From assembly GCA_018715775.1 (NCBI GenBank), contig DVKZ01000092.1, forward strand, positions 1 to 64,000: a stretch of 64,000 bases of DNA, read 5' to 3'. Every line of letters begins with the position of its first letter. Within the stretch, counting starts at the first letter, position 1. Source of the DNA: Candidatus Fimousia stercorigallinarum (GTDB lineage Bacteria > Bacillota > Clostridia > Lachnospirales > Lachnospiraceae). Below are positions 9,358-17,782 of this stretch, in pieces. The translations under genes were made by a program, and so were the position numbers. The notes beneath the pieces were generated by a model. The model ran no database searches, had not been told where the DNA came from, and saw nothing but the letters and a program-made list of their open reading frames with translations.

Positions 9358-10221
9358 ATGAAGAGAAAAATTTGGAGAGTGATCGCATGTGCCCTGTGTG
9401 TTGTCATGCTGTCCGGGCAGGCGGTAATGGCCGATAGCGTGGATAACAGTGATGTTTATGTTTCTCTGGGAGCGGATCTGTCATCGAAAGAAAGAGCAAC
9501 GGTGCTGAGACTGCTTGGAATTGATAACATTGATGATTATAATGTGGATTATATTACAAATGAACAGGAACATGAATATCTGGATGATTATCTGGAAAAG
9601 TCGGTCATTGGTTCAAGAGCACTTTCATCGGTAATCGTAAAACCGGGGGATAATGGGATCAATGTAGAAACGTATAATATTACATTTTGTACTTCCGGGA
9701 TGTATCGAAATGCCCTGGCAACTGCAGGGATGGAAAATGCGGAAGTAACGGTTGCAGGACCGTTTAATATCTCAGGAACGGCGGCTCTGGTCGGAGCGAT
9801 GAAAGCCTATGAATCAATGACCGGAGAAAAAGTATCAGAGGAGCAGTTGGATGCGGCAAATCAGGAATTGGTCGTTACCGGTGAGGTAGCAGATACGATC
9901 GGTGAGGATGAAGCAGAACAGCTGATCGCTATGGTAAAGGAAAAGGTTGCCGCCGATAATCTGGATTCAGCGCAGGAAATCGGAGAGGTGATCGATGAGG
10001 CAGCAAATCAGCTGAATGTCAATCTGTCAGAAGAAGACAGACAGAAGATTGAAGATCTGATGCAGAAGATCAGCGATCTTGACCTGAATGTGGATCAGCT
10101 GAGAGAACAGGCGAAGGATATTTATAATAAGCTGGAAGATATGGGGCTGACTCTCGATGAAGGATTTTTTACCAGATTAAAAAACTGGTTTCTTTCCCTG
10201 ATCGATCGGATTTTCGGTTAA
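9358..10221 (+). CDS. secreted DUF1002 protein
   Basis: 287 residues with a signal peptide (basic start, hydrophobic core about residues 7-21, cleavage near the VMA-D site at residues 23-26). The mature part is the DUF1002 fold (YpuA-like): the DYNVDYITNEQEH region, then IGSRALSSVIV, then an amphipathic helical stretch and a C-terminal hydrophobic helix (LKNWFLSLIDRIF). No enzymatic residues are recognisable and the function of the family is unknown. The start has AAGGAGG eight bases upstream. A terminator hairpin begins ten bases after the stop. Confidence 0.85.
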   Translation: MKRKIWRVIACALCVVMLSGQAVMADSVDNSDVYVSLGADLSSKERATVLRLLGIDNIDDYNVDYITNEQEHEYLDDYLEKSVIGSRALSSVIVKPGDNGINVETYNITFCTSGMYRNALATAGMENAEVTVAGPFNISGTAALVGAMKAYESMTGEKVSEEQLDAANQELVVTGEVADTIGEDEAEQLIAMVKEKVAADNLDSAQEIGEVIDEAANQLNVNLSEEDRQKIEDLMQKISDLDLNVDQLREQAKDIYNKLEDMGLTLDEGFFTRLKNWFLSLIDRIFG

Positions 10222-10231
10222 GAAGGTATGA

Positions 10232-10274
10232 AACTCCCTTTCTTAAGCATAAGCTTAAGGAAGGGGGTTTTTTT
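10232..10274 (+). terminator. terminator of the DUF1002 gene, overlapping the next gene's ribosome binding site
   Basis: ACTCCCTTTCTTAAGC and GCTTAAGGAAGGGGGT form a long hairpin followed by seven T. The right arm contains AAGGAAGGGGG, which is also the only shine-dalgarno candidate for the BofA-like start codon at 10275. Confidence 0.8.
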
Positions 10275-10541
10275 ATGTCACAAAATGAAATGATTTTTCT
10301 GATTGCCGGGATTTTAGGAGCTGCCTGTCTATTATGGGATGTGATCCGGCGGCCGCTGCATGGTTTTCTTATTCTGGTCAGGGGTATTTTTTTTATTTTA
10401 CTGCTCTATGCGGTTCAGCTGCTGGGATTGCGGCTGGGCTGGGAACATGTGGTTGCGGTAAATATGGTAACAGCATTGATCAGCGGGTGTCTGGGTGTTC
10501 CCGGTATTTTATTTTTATATGCAGTAAACTTTATTTTATAA
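10275..10541 (+). CDS. BofA-like small membrane protein
   Basis: 88 residues with three hydrophobic helices (about 6-20, 30-50, 62-86). The last part, VNMVTALISGCLGVPGILFL, matches the conserved C-terminus of BofA, the inhibitor of pro-sigma-K processing that binds the SpoIVFB protease in the outer forespore membrane. This points to a spore former, although BofA-like proteins also occur where sigma-K control differs. The N-terminal two thirds are poorly conserved, so the family call rests on the C-terminus. The start codon sits directly behind the T-run of the preceding terminator. Confidence 0.7.
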   Translation: MSQNEMIFLIAGILGAACLLWDVIRRPLHGFLILVRGIFFILLLYAVQLLGLRLGWEHVVAVNMVTALISGCLGVPGILFLYAVNFIL

Positions 10542-10565
10542 AATGGGATTTTTTGTAAAAAATGA

Positions 10566-10594
10566 TTGACATTTTTTGCAAAAAGAGATATAGT
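10566..10594 (+). promoter_or_regulatory. promoter of the Tad/Flp operon
   Basis: TTGACA, 17 bases, TATAGT, located 36 bases before the first gene of the pilus cluster. It is the only strong promoter seen before 20.2 kb on this strand, so the whole cluster may be one transcript. Confidence 0.75.
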
Positions 10595-10629
10595 GATTTT
10601 AAACAAAAAAGGAGAAAAATGGAAAATAC

Positions 10630-11115
10630 ATGATCATAATCTTATATACAATACTGGCTGTCTTTTTTGACCTCAAGTTTTATAAAATACCGAATGTATT
10701 ATGCTTTTTTATTGCGGTAACCGGGATCTGGATCTCGGCTATGGAGTCTGGTGTATCTGGATTTGGCGGTCTGCTTCTGGGAATGGGAATTCCAATCATC
10801 ACACTCTATGGGTTCTTTTATTGCGGCATGATGGGAGCGGGTGATATTAAGGAGCTGGCAGCAGTCGGTACATTTTTTGGAAAAGATATCTGGAAAGTGA
10901 TGGTGCTGAGTTTTCTTTTTAACGGGCTGGCGGCATTTTGTAAGGTGTTAAAAGAAGGGAATTTTAAGGAACGTTTTTGTTATCTGAGTGGATATGTGAG
11001 GGATTGCAGGCTCGAAAAACGAATACTCGATGATTATGAAAGCGGCGAAAGGGACAGAATTCATTTTTCCATTGGAATTATGTGTGCGTCGATATGTATG
11101 GTGTGGATGAACTGA
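10630..11115 (+). CDS. tadV: A24-type prepilin peptidase (TadV/CpaA)
   Basis: 161 residues with about five hydrophobic helices. The two aspartates of the A24 active site are visible: D14 in FFDLKFYKIPN and the Asp of the GAGDIKE motif (about residue 75). TadV cleaves the leader of Flp prepilin and TadE/F pseudopilins at the inner face of the membrane. It has only the short peptidase core with a basic tail, as in other TadV proteins. A four-codon frame (ATG at 10619, stop overlapping the TadV ATG) separates the AAGGAG site from this start, so translation may be coupled. Confidence 0.9.
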   Translation: MIIILYTILAVFFDLKFYKIPNVLCFFIAVTGIWISAMESGVSGFGGLLLGMGIPIITLYGFFYCGMMGAGDIKELAAVGTFFGKDIWKVMVLSFLFNGLAAFCKVLKEGNFKERFCYLSGYVRDCRLEKRILDDYESGERDRIHFSIGIMCASICMVWMN

Positions 11116-11137
11116 CAGGACAGATGAGGTGAGGAGT

Positions 11138-11971
11138 ATGGCAAAGATAAGAGTTGCGATTTATGACGAAGACGTGGATTATAGTTTGCGGTTGATGAAT
11201 TATCTGAATGGGAAATACGGCAGGCAGATCGATGCGGTTGCTTTTTCCAAGAAGGAGCATCTCATACGGGAGACGGCAGAGTATGGATTTGACTATGTTG
11301 TTACGACGGATGTGGAAGATATCGGAGCAGTTCCCGTTATACGGATTATTGAAGATGAGCGGGAAGACGGATATTACCGATATGGCTCTGCGAAAACACT
11401 GGCAGAACGGATTGTTACCGGTTTTCATTCGGATCCTGCATCGGTGGCAGCAACCAGCCGGGTCATTGGAGTCTTTTCTTTATCGGATATTGACCGGAGA
11501 ACCGCGTTTGCAATTCGGAAAGCCGGGCAATTACTTGGAATCTATATTGGAATGGAGGAATTTTGTACGCTGGATACGACAGAGTACTGGATGGAGGAAC
11601 TGTTGTTTCATATCCGGCAGAGAACAGAAGATATATGCCGGCAGATAGAGGAACATCTGTTGTGGAAGGATGGGGTGAGATATCTTCCGTCGGCACGCTG
11701 TTTTCTGGATTATCGCTTCCTGGATTATGAGGACTACCGGTGGTTTTCCGAAAAGCTGTCGGAAGGAATGGACGTACCTGTCGTTTTTGATATCGGAATT
11801 GGAAGCTTTCCGGATTTTCAAGTATTTTCTATGTTTGATACGCTGTATTTTCTGACGTCGGATGCAGAGAGAGGAAAGAGGAGGGAGAATATCTTCATGA
11901 ATCTTCTGGCTCAGGAAGTTCCGGATATCCATAAGAAACTTATATTTGAAAAAGAAGAGATGATGGAATGA
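11138..11971 (+). CDS. TadZ/CpaE-like protein with degenerate ATPase domain
   Basis: 277 residues from ATG 11138, preceded by GAGGTGAGGAG; an ATG nine bases earlier overlaps that site. The N-terminal about 90 residues look like an atypical receiver domain (VAIYDEDVDYSLRLMNYL). The rest lines up with the ParA/MinD-like part of TadZ, but where a Walker A loop is expected the sequence reads VIGVFSLSDIDRRTAF, with no GKT/S. TadZ localises the pilus machine. The call rests mainly on position between TadV and TadA. The stop overlaps the TadA start (ATGA). Confidence 0.65.
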   Translation: MAKIRVAIYDEDVDYSLRLMNYLNGKYGRQIDAVAFSKKEHLIRETAEYGFDYVVTTDVEDIGAVPVIRIIEDEREDGYYRYGSAKTLAERIVTGFHSDPASVAATSRVIGVFSLSDIDRRTAFAIRKAGQLLGIYIGMEEFCTLDTTEYWMEELLFHIRQRTEDICRQIEEHLLWKDGVRYLPSARCFLDYRFLDYEDYRWFSEKLSEGMDVPVVFDIGIGSFPDFQVFSMFDTLYFLTSDAERGKRRENIFMNLLAQEVPDIHKKLIFEKEEMME

Positions 11972-13212
11972 AAGAGGAGATTATTCAAAGGGTTATTGAG
12001 AAGATCGATCTGACGGAAGAAGTTTCAGATGACGTTGTCCGTGCGAAGATCCGGCAGGTCGTTTTGGAGGAAACGAGAGACGCCTACCTTTCTTTGAATA
12101 AAAAGGAGCAAATATGTAACGAAATCTTTTATTCGCTTCGTGGATTGGATATTCTCCAGGATATGTTGGAAGATGATTCAGTCACGGAAATCATGATCAA
12201 TGGTTATGACAAGATTTTTATAGAGAGAGAAGGGCGGCTGTATCGCACGAAAGAGAAGTTTTCATCGAAAAAGAAATTGGAACAGGTGATCCAGCGGATC
12301 GTAGCAAAGACAAACCGCATCGTAAATGAATCTTCTCCGATCGTAGATGCGAGGTTAAGTGACGGATCGAGAGTGCATGTCGTGTTAGAACCGATCTCAC
12401 TGGATGGCTCGATCATGACCATCCGGAAATTTTCGAAAGAAATCACAAATCTGGAGCAGCTGCTGTATTATGGATCACTGAATAAAGAATTGATGGAGTT
12501 TTTATCCATCATGGTTCGGGCGCATATGAACATTTTTATATCGGGAGGAACCGGAGCCGGTAAGACGACGCTGCTGAATGCACTTTCGAACTGCATTCCG
12601 GCGGATGAGAGGATCATTACCATTGAGGATTCTGCGGAATTAAAGCTTTCCGGGATTGAGAATCTTGTGCGGTTGGAAGCGAGGAATGCAAATCTTGAGG
12701 GTGAAAATCAGATTCGGATCAAGGACCTGATCAGGGCGAGCCTTCGGATGAGACCGGACCGGATCATTGTAGGAGAAGTGCGCGGAGAAGAATGTATTGA
12801 TATGATTCAAGCCTGCAATACCGGCCACGACGGATCGATTTCAACCGGGCATGGAAACAGCAATCGGGACATGTTGTTTCGTCTGGAAACAATGGTTTTA
12901 ATGGGCGTCGATCTTCCGGTCAGCGCGATCCGCGGGCAGATTGCATCCGCATTTGATTTAATGATCCATATTACAAGGCTTCGGGATCGTTCGAGAAAGA
13001 TTGTACAAGTTTCCGAAATAACAGGAATAAAAAACGGAGAGATCTGTCTGCATTCTCTTTATGAATTTAATGAAATCGGAGAGAAAGATGGGAAGATAGA
13101 AGGCATGTTTGTACGTGAAGATCGGCTTCTTTTTACGAAAAAGATCAGAGAGAGGGGGCTGATGGAAGAATATGAAACATTATTGTCCCAATATGATCCG
13201 AAGGGGATATGA
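11968..13212 (+). CDS. tadA: TadA/CpaF secretion ATPase
   Basis: 414 residues, family length. Walker A is SGGTGAGKTTLLNAL (about residues 191-205), the Asp box follows in ITIEDSAEL, and Walker B with the His box lies in RPDRIIVGEVRGEE and NTGHDGSISTGHGNS. The N-terminal helical domain contains the CpaF block DDSVTEIMINGYDKIFIE. This hexameric ATPase drives assembly of Flp pili at the cytoplasmic membrane together with TadB and TadC. It overlaps TadZ by four bases and TadB by 41 bases. Confidence 0.95.
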   Translation: MKEEIIQRVIEKIDLTEEVSDDVVRAKIRQVVLEETRDAYLSLNKKEQICNEIFYSLRGLDILQDMLEDDSVTEIMINGYDKIFIEREGRLYRTKEKFSSKKKLEQVIQRIVAKTNRIVNESSPIVDARLSDGSRVHVVLEPISLDGSIMTIRKFSKEITNLEQLLYYGSLNKELMEFLSIMVRAHMNIFISGGTGAGKTTLLNALSNCIPADERIITIEDSAELKLSGIENLVRLEARNANLEGENQIRIKDLIRASLRMRPDRIIVGEVRGEECIDMIQACNTGHDGSISTGHGNSNRDMLFRLETMVLMGVDLPVSAIRGQIASAFDLMIHITRLRDRSRKIVQVSEITGIKNGEICLHSLYEFNEIGEKDGKIEGMFVREDRLLFTKKIRERGLMEEYETLLSQYDPKGI

Positions 13213-13930
13213 GCGGATCAGGGAGGATTTTGGCATATGGGCGAGTGGGATTGCGCTTATAATTGTAATTGCTGAAATCTTTTTTGATCATATTGCGGCA
13301 GCCGCTTTTTTATCTCCATATCTGATCTTATGGTATCGGGAACAACGTGAAAAACGGGAGAAGAAGAAAAGGCAGAGATTTAAGCAGGAAGGAAAGGATT
13401 TTTTTCAGTCCTTTATGAATTGCCTGGAAGCCGGGTATTCTCTGGAAGAAAGTATACCGGTGATAATAGAAGAAATGTCGATGCTGTATGCGGACAGGCA
13501 GAGTATGATCCTTTCGGAATTAGTCGTTATGGAGCGAAAACTTCAGATGAATCAGGCATTTGACACGATTTTTTATGAGTTCGCCAGAAAGTCCCGGAAT
13601 GAGGATTTTATACAGTTTTCCTTTGTATTGAAAACGGCAAAAAAGCGAGGAGGTAATCTGATCCGGATCTTAGAGGAAACGATCAGGACCATTCATCAGA
13701 AAAATCAGGTGGAACACGAGATTGAAACAATTTTATCGGGGAGGGTGTTTGAAAAGAATATTATGAAAATGATTCCTATGTTTTTAATCTGTTATCTGAA
13801 GATTTTTAGCCCGTCGTACCTTGAGATCATGTATGACACATTGGCAGGGAGAGTGTGTATGGGAATCAGTCTGATCATTATGTATGCGGCAGGACGGCTG
13901 GCAGACCGCATTGTGGAAATTGAGGTGTAA
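13172..13930 (+). CDS. tadB: TadB-like platform protein (T2SSF domain)
   Basis: 252 residues. Two hydrophobic helices near residues 22-50 are followed by a basic stretch, then the GspF/T2SSF cytoplasmic domain (FFQSFMNCLEAGYSLEESI; FVLKTAKKRGGNLIRILEET) and one or two C-terminal helices. It is the inner-membrane platform through which TadA acts. The start is uncertain: the ATG used here overlaps tadA by 41 bases, while ATG 13193 would give a shorter overlap; neither has a strong ribosome binding site, which fits coupled translation. Confidence 0.85.
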   Translation: MKHYCPNMIRRGYERIREDFGIWASGIALIIVIAEIFFDHIAAAAFLSPYLILWYREQREKREKKKRQRFKQEGKDFFQSFMNCLEAGYSLEESIPVIIEEMSMLYADRQSMILSELVVMERKLQMNQAFDTIFYEFARKSRNEDFIQFSFVLKTAKKRGGNLIRILEETIRTIHQKNQVEHEIETILSGRVFEKNIMKMIPMFLICYLKIFSPSYLEIMYDTLAGRVCMGISLIIMYAAGRLADRIVEIEV

Positions 13931-13932
13931 AG

Positions 13933-15261
13933 TTGAACAGATGGAAGAAGAGGATATGGAAGTGTCTGCCGTCACGATGGGTGTTATACCGAAAGCGAAG
14001 AATGCAGCATTATATGGCGGTATCTGATGAGGAATTGCGGCAGCATCTGAAGCGGCAGATACAACAGGAAATAAAGATTGGCTGTGTAATCTTGATGTTA
14101 TTGTTTTTGTGTATTGTTGGTGCGTGCATATCCGGCCGCACAGGGGAACAGACGACAGAGATTACGAGAAATCCGGCAGGTGGAGGGGAAGCAGAGGAAA
14201 ATGTCACCATCGATATCGAAGGAGAGCAGTTTGAATATAGCCTTACGGTTGAAGAAGAGTATTTGACAAAAGCGGAGCGGGAGTCATTATTTCAAGAAAG
14301 TTTTCAATATTTAGAGAAAGAGATGCTGTGTAAAAATCCGGGGCTTAATGAGGTAAGGAGTCACCTGAGATTTTTATGGGAAATACCGGACAAGCCGGTG
14401 GAAATCCGATGGGAGACAGAAGATGATACGTTGATCGACACGGAAGGCAATGTCTATAATCAAAGCATGAAAAGTGGCTCTAAGGTAGTTCATATAAAAT
14501 TGATGCTGTCATATCAGAATGATGAAGAAGAAAAAGTATATAAAATTACCATCTTTCCGAGACAAATATCAGGGAATCAGAAAGTGGCGGAAAACGTTTT
14601 GGCTAAGATCCGGGAACTGGAAAAAGAGAATCGGACAAGCAGCATCCTTAAAATCCCTTCGATGATTGAAGGTGCACAGATTAAGATCGGAGATACCGAA
14701 AACCCATGGGTTTTTCTGGCCGGGATGATTGCTGTATTTGGTGCATTACTCATTGCGAGACAGTGGGAGTATGAAAATCGACGGAAAAAAGAAGTCAGAA
14801 GAGCTTCGGAGATGGAATATTCCAACATTTTATGGCAGTTTGTATTATTTTTGGAAGCCGGATTTACGATTCCGATGGCATGGCTGAAGATCGTGTCGGA
14901 TTATGAAAAGAACAAAAAAGAAATGCCGGAAGAGAAACGATATGTATATGAACAGATGAGTTATGCGTGGAGACAGATGGAACTTGGATATTCTATGGAA
15001 GAAGTGTTTTTGTTCTTCAGTCGGAAGATGGGACTTCGGTCTTATGCAAAGCTGATGACATTATTTTTACAAAATATTACAAAGGGATCGAAGCATATGC
15101 TGGATATTTTAAAAACAGAAGAACATCAGGCATTTGTGGATCGTTGTGAACAGGCAAAGCGAATGGGAGAAGAGGCGGATACAAAATTGCTTCTTCCGAT
15201 GGGCATGATGCTTTTGAATATACTGCTGCTGTTAATGGTTCCTGCATATCTGCAGTTTTAG
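13933..15261 (+). CDS. tadC: TadC-like platform protein with an added extracytoplasmic domain
   Basis: 442 residues, longer than usual TadC (about 300). The start is TTG, preceded by GAGGTG. Order: basic cytoplasmic segment (1-47), first helix (about 48-67), an outer region of roughly 190 residues, a second helix (about 258-276), the T2SSF domain (ILWQFVLFLEAGFTIPMAW; FFSRKMGLRSYAKLMTLFLQ) and a final helix (about 420-440). The outer region has two strand-rich blocks, ENVTIDIEGEQFEYSL and VEIRWETEDDTLIDTEG, that look like the degenerate Ig-like domains of surface proteins. It pairs with TadB in the platform. Confidence 0.85.
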   Translation: MNRWKKRIWKCLPSRWVLYRKRRMQHYMAVSDEELRQHLKRQIQQEIKIGCVILMLLFLCIVGACISGRTGEQTTEITRNPAGGGEAEENVTIDIEGEQFEYSLTVEEEYLTKAERESLFQESFQYLEKEMLCKNPGLNEVRSHLRFLWEIPDKPVEIRWETEDDTLIDTEGNVYNQSMKSGSKVVHIKLMLSYQNDEEEKVYKITIFPRQISGNQKVAENVLAKIRELEKENRTSSILKIPSMIEGAQIKIGDTENPWVFLAGMIAVFGALLIARQWEYENRRKKEVRRASEMEYSNILWQFVLFLEAGFTIPMAWLKIVSDYEKNKKEMPEEKRYVYEQMSYAWRQMELGYSMEEVFLFFSRKMGLRSYAKLMTLFLQNITKGSKHMLDILKTEEHQAFVDRCEQAKRMGEEADTKLLLPMGMMLLNILLLLMVPAYLQF

Positions 15262-15300
15262 ACAGCAGGCGATCAGGAGATTACGAGGAGGTGAAAAAGT

Positions 15301-15462
15301 ATGAAACGTTTTATGGAGGATGAAACCGGTATGGGTGTCGTAGAAGTTATTTTGATTATTGTGGTTTTGATCGGGCTGGTCATTATTTTCCAAACACAGA
15401 TAGAAAAAATCGTAAACAATATTTTCAAAACGATTACTTCAAAAACAGGAAAAGTGAAATGA
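15301..15462 (+). CDS. flp: Flp-type major pilin
   Basis: 53 residues: a short N-terminal leader MKRFMEDETG, then MGVVEVILIIVVLIGLVIIF, the type IVb pilin hydrophobic helix with Gly at -1 and Glu at +5, followed by an amphipathic tail. This is the substrate expected for TadV, cut after G10. A good AGGAGG site stands nine bases before the ATG. The stop overlaps the next start (ATGA). The pilin gene lies behind the machine genes rather than first in the locus. Confidence 0.9.
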   Translation: MKRFMEDETGMGVVEVILIIVVLIGLVIIFQTQIEKIVNNIFKTITSKTGKVK

Positions 15463-16859
15463 GAAAGGAAGAATGTGGACAAGTCACGATTTTTCTCAGT
15501 CTGTTGTTGATTAGTTTTTTTCTGATCTTGAGTGTCTGTATAGAAGGAATTTATGGACAGATGCAAAGAGCTGATTTTATGGAACAACAGCTTTTGATCG
15601 GGGAATATGCGCAGGCCAATTATCATAAAGAACTGGTGGAACAATTTCATCTGTTTGCCATTGACGGGCGTTATGCAGCGAAGATGGAAAAAGAGTTGAA
15701 AAGAAAACTGGAACAGAACGGTTGCAGCGTTACGAAATTTCTGATTACGGACCCAGTGAGTATCACGGCCATGGATGGGGAAATTTTGAAACATCAGATT
15801 CGGGAGTATATGAAATATAAAGAAATTTCTGATTTGTTTCAAATGCTGAAAAAGTCTTTAAGCGGCGTACAGGATGATGAAGATGTCAAACGAATGGAAG
15901 AGAGTATTCAACATGTTGAAGTCAAATCGATGGAGGAAAACTATGAGAATGAAAAAGATGTGGATATCAAAAAGGAGGATCCGAGAAAAGCGCTTTTGAA
16001 ATTGCTGAAATCGGACATTCTGGATTTAGTGATGCCGAAAGGAAGTTCAATATCAGAACGCAAAATTGCAATTGTCTATGGAGCAGAAGATACGAAAAAA
16101 GAGTCGAAAATTGATTTTTTCAGTAAAGAGTCGGTTTTGGATCTGATACCGGATTCGAAAAAGGAGAGTGCGTTCAATCAGATCAGCACGGAAGGACTGA
16201 GCGTGTTATATGCGGACTTGTGTTTTCGAAATGCACTGGATAAGAATGCCGGCGGCGGAGTGCAATATGAGATGGAATATTTGATTTCCGGGAAATCGAT
16301 GGATAGGGAGAATTTAAAATCCGTCGTATACCGACTGTCAGCGATCCGATTTGTCTCTAATTACGGATATTTGCTTTCCAACAGCAAATGTCAGGCGGAG
16401 GCTTATGCACTTGCAGCGGCAATCGCGAATGTAGGATCGGCGGTTCCGGGACTTGTTGAAGGGATCAAACTGCTCATTTTAGCGGCGTGGGCCTTTGGAG
16501 AAGCAATCGTTGATGTACGGACCTTGTTAAATGGAGGCTGTATTCCGTTTGTGAAAACAGAGACGACATGGCAGCTTCAGCTATCGAATCTCGCGACATT
16601 GACAGCGCAGGAAAAGACGGGACAAAAAGGAAATTCGTATGAAGATTATTTAAAAATTCTCTTGCTGCTTCAGTTGGATCCGGAAGAAAAATACGGAAGA
16701 ATGCTGGATATGATTGAACAGCGGATTCGGGAAAGCCAAAAGGGATTTCAGTTATCAGAATGTTTATTTTCTTATAAAATGACGGTGTCAAAAGAACAGG
16801 AATTTTTGTTTTATCGTATGAGCAGGCAATTAGAAAACAGCCGGATCTATACGTATTAA
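15459..16859 (+). CDS. TadG-like DUF5702 pseudopilin
   Basis: 466 residues. The N-terminus carries GQVTIFLSLLLISFFLILSV, a pilin-like helix starting at about residue 7 after a six-residue leader ending in Gly-like context. A long outer domain with charged helical segments and an Ala-rich amphipathic stretch (about 308-350) follows. The layout matches DUF5702 proteins that accompany Tad loci of Lachnospiraceae, and TadG-type minor pilins in general. The biochemical role is unknown. Translation is coupled to the pilin gene by a four-base overlap. Confidence 0.75.
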   Translation: MRKEECGQVTIFLSLLLISFFLILSVCIEGIYGQMQRADFMEQQLLIGEYAQANYHKELVEQFHLFAIDGRYAAKMEKELKRKLEQNGCSVTKFLITDPVSITAMDGEILKHQIREYMKYKEISDLFQMLKKSLSGVQDDEDVKRMEESIQHVEVKSMEENYENEKDVDIKKEDPRKALLKLLKSDILDLVMPKGSSISERKIAIVYGAEDTKKESKIDFFSKESVLDLIPDSKKESAFNQISTEGLSVLYADLCFRNALDKNAGGGVQYEMEYLISGKSMDRENLKSVVYRLSAIRFVSNYGYLLSNSKCQAEAYALAAAIANVGSAVPGLVEGIKLLILAAWAFGEAIVDVRTLLNGGCIPFVKTETTWQLQLSNLATLTAQEKTGQKGNSYEDYLKILLLLQLDPEEKYGRMLDMIEQRIRESQKGFQLSECLFSYKMTVSKEQEFLFYRMSRQLENSRIYTY

Positions 16860-16903
16860 ATGCAGAGATTCTTTTAGATAAAAGCGAAGGGAGGGAAAAC
16901 AGC

Positions 16904-17782
16904 ATGCTCACATACCGAATATATCAAATAAAAAATAAAACTTCTCTCCAAGGCAAAAACATCTGCAATGGTTTCATTTATAATGATCACATGTTTGACA
17001 GAAAAGGAAATGATCAAAATGTGAATGGGGCATGCTGTTTTACCTCCCTTCGGGGAAGCATGACGATTGAAAGCAGTTTTGTGGTTCCGTTATTCTTAAT
17101 CGCAATGGTCATCAGCATGTTGTTTGGTGAGGTGATCGTAATAAAAAGCCAGATGCATCATGGACTTCTTGAAGCAGCTAAGATTGCTGCCGAAGAGCAG
17201 TATTATGCGGAAAAGAGAGGAAGAAGCCAGAGTCTTGCAAAAGTAAAACTCATGCAGAAAAAGTACTCAAACAAAGACAATTATCCGAAACTGATACAAA
17301 TTAGGCACTTGTCTTTTGCAGGAAGCAAGCTGTTAAATGATCAGGATGAGGTAGAACTCCATATGAAATATGATCTTTTGATCGAATATCCTTTTTTACC
17401 AGGTAAACAGGTAACTGTGACGGAGAGCGTATATCAAAAGGCATTTACCGGCTATAAGCCGACAGCATTTGAATCGGGGGAGGGATATGCCTATGTGACG
17501 AAGTACGGCAATGTATATCATCAATCCATACAATGCAGCCATATTATGTTGCGCATATCCGGAAGTAAAGAGGTGGATGCTTATCTTCAAGGAAAAACTT
17601 CTTATCAGCCGTGTTCCAAATGTGCAAAGAATTGTTCCGGAGAAGAAGAACAGCTGTATATACCAAAAGAAGGGGATTGTTATCATACATCCTTATCATG
17701 CAGCGGCTTAATAAGATTAGTCAGAAAAGTTACAATTTGGGAGATTGAGGGGATGAAACCGTGTTCAAGGTGCGGAAATTAG
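16904..17782 (+). CDS. TadE-like pseudopilin with two Cys/His modules
   Basis: 292 residues; GGGAGGG lies eight bases before the ATG. An unusually long N-terminus (about 50 residues) precedes the TadE helix, GSMTIESSFVVPLFLIAMV, with the conserved Glu at +5-like position. After an outer region come two copies of a small Cys/His motif: Y205-H206-x4-C211 with C237-x2-C240, and Y260-H261-x4-C266 with C287-x2-C290. This YHxxxxC...PCxxC layout resembles the metal-binding module seen at the end of many secreted nucleases and other exported proteins. Zinc binding or disulfide formation is inference. The 3' end overlaps the next gene by 22 bases. Confidence 0.8.
   Translation: MLTYRIYQIKNKTSLQGKNICNGFIYNDHMFDRKGNDQNVNGACCFTSLRGSMTIESSFVVPLFLIAMVISMLFGEVIVIKSQMHHGLLEAAKIAAEEQYYAEKRGRSQSLAKVKLMQKKYSNKDNYPKLIQIRHLSFAGSKLLNDQDEVELHMKYDLLIEYPFLPGKQVTVTESVYQKAFTGYKPTAFESGEGYAYVTKYGNVYHQSIQCSHIMLRISGSKEVDAYLQGKTSYQPCSKCAKNCSGEEEQLYIPKEGDCYHTSLSCSGLIRLVRKVTIWEIEGMKPCSRCGN

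Noticed and set aside
16474-16911. 145-codon minus-strand frame opposite the DUF5702 gene, and similar long antisense frames (for example 15273-15842, 44022-44561, 51498-52133)
   Set aside because: They overlap well-supported genes, have no ribosome binding sites and show the Phe/Leu/Ile/Ser/Arg-rich composition of antisense translation.
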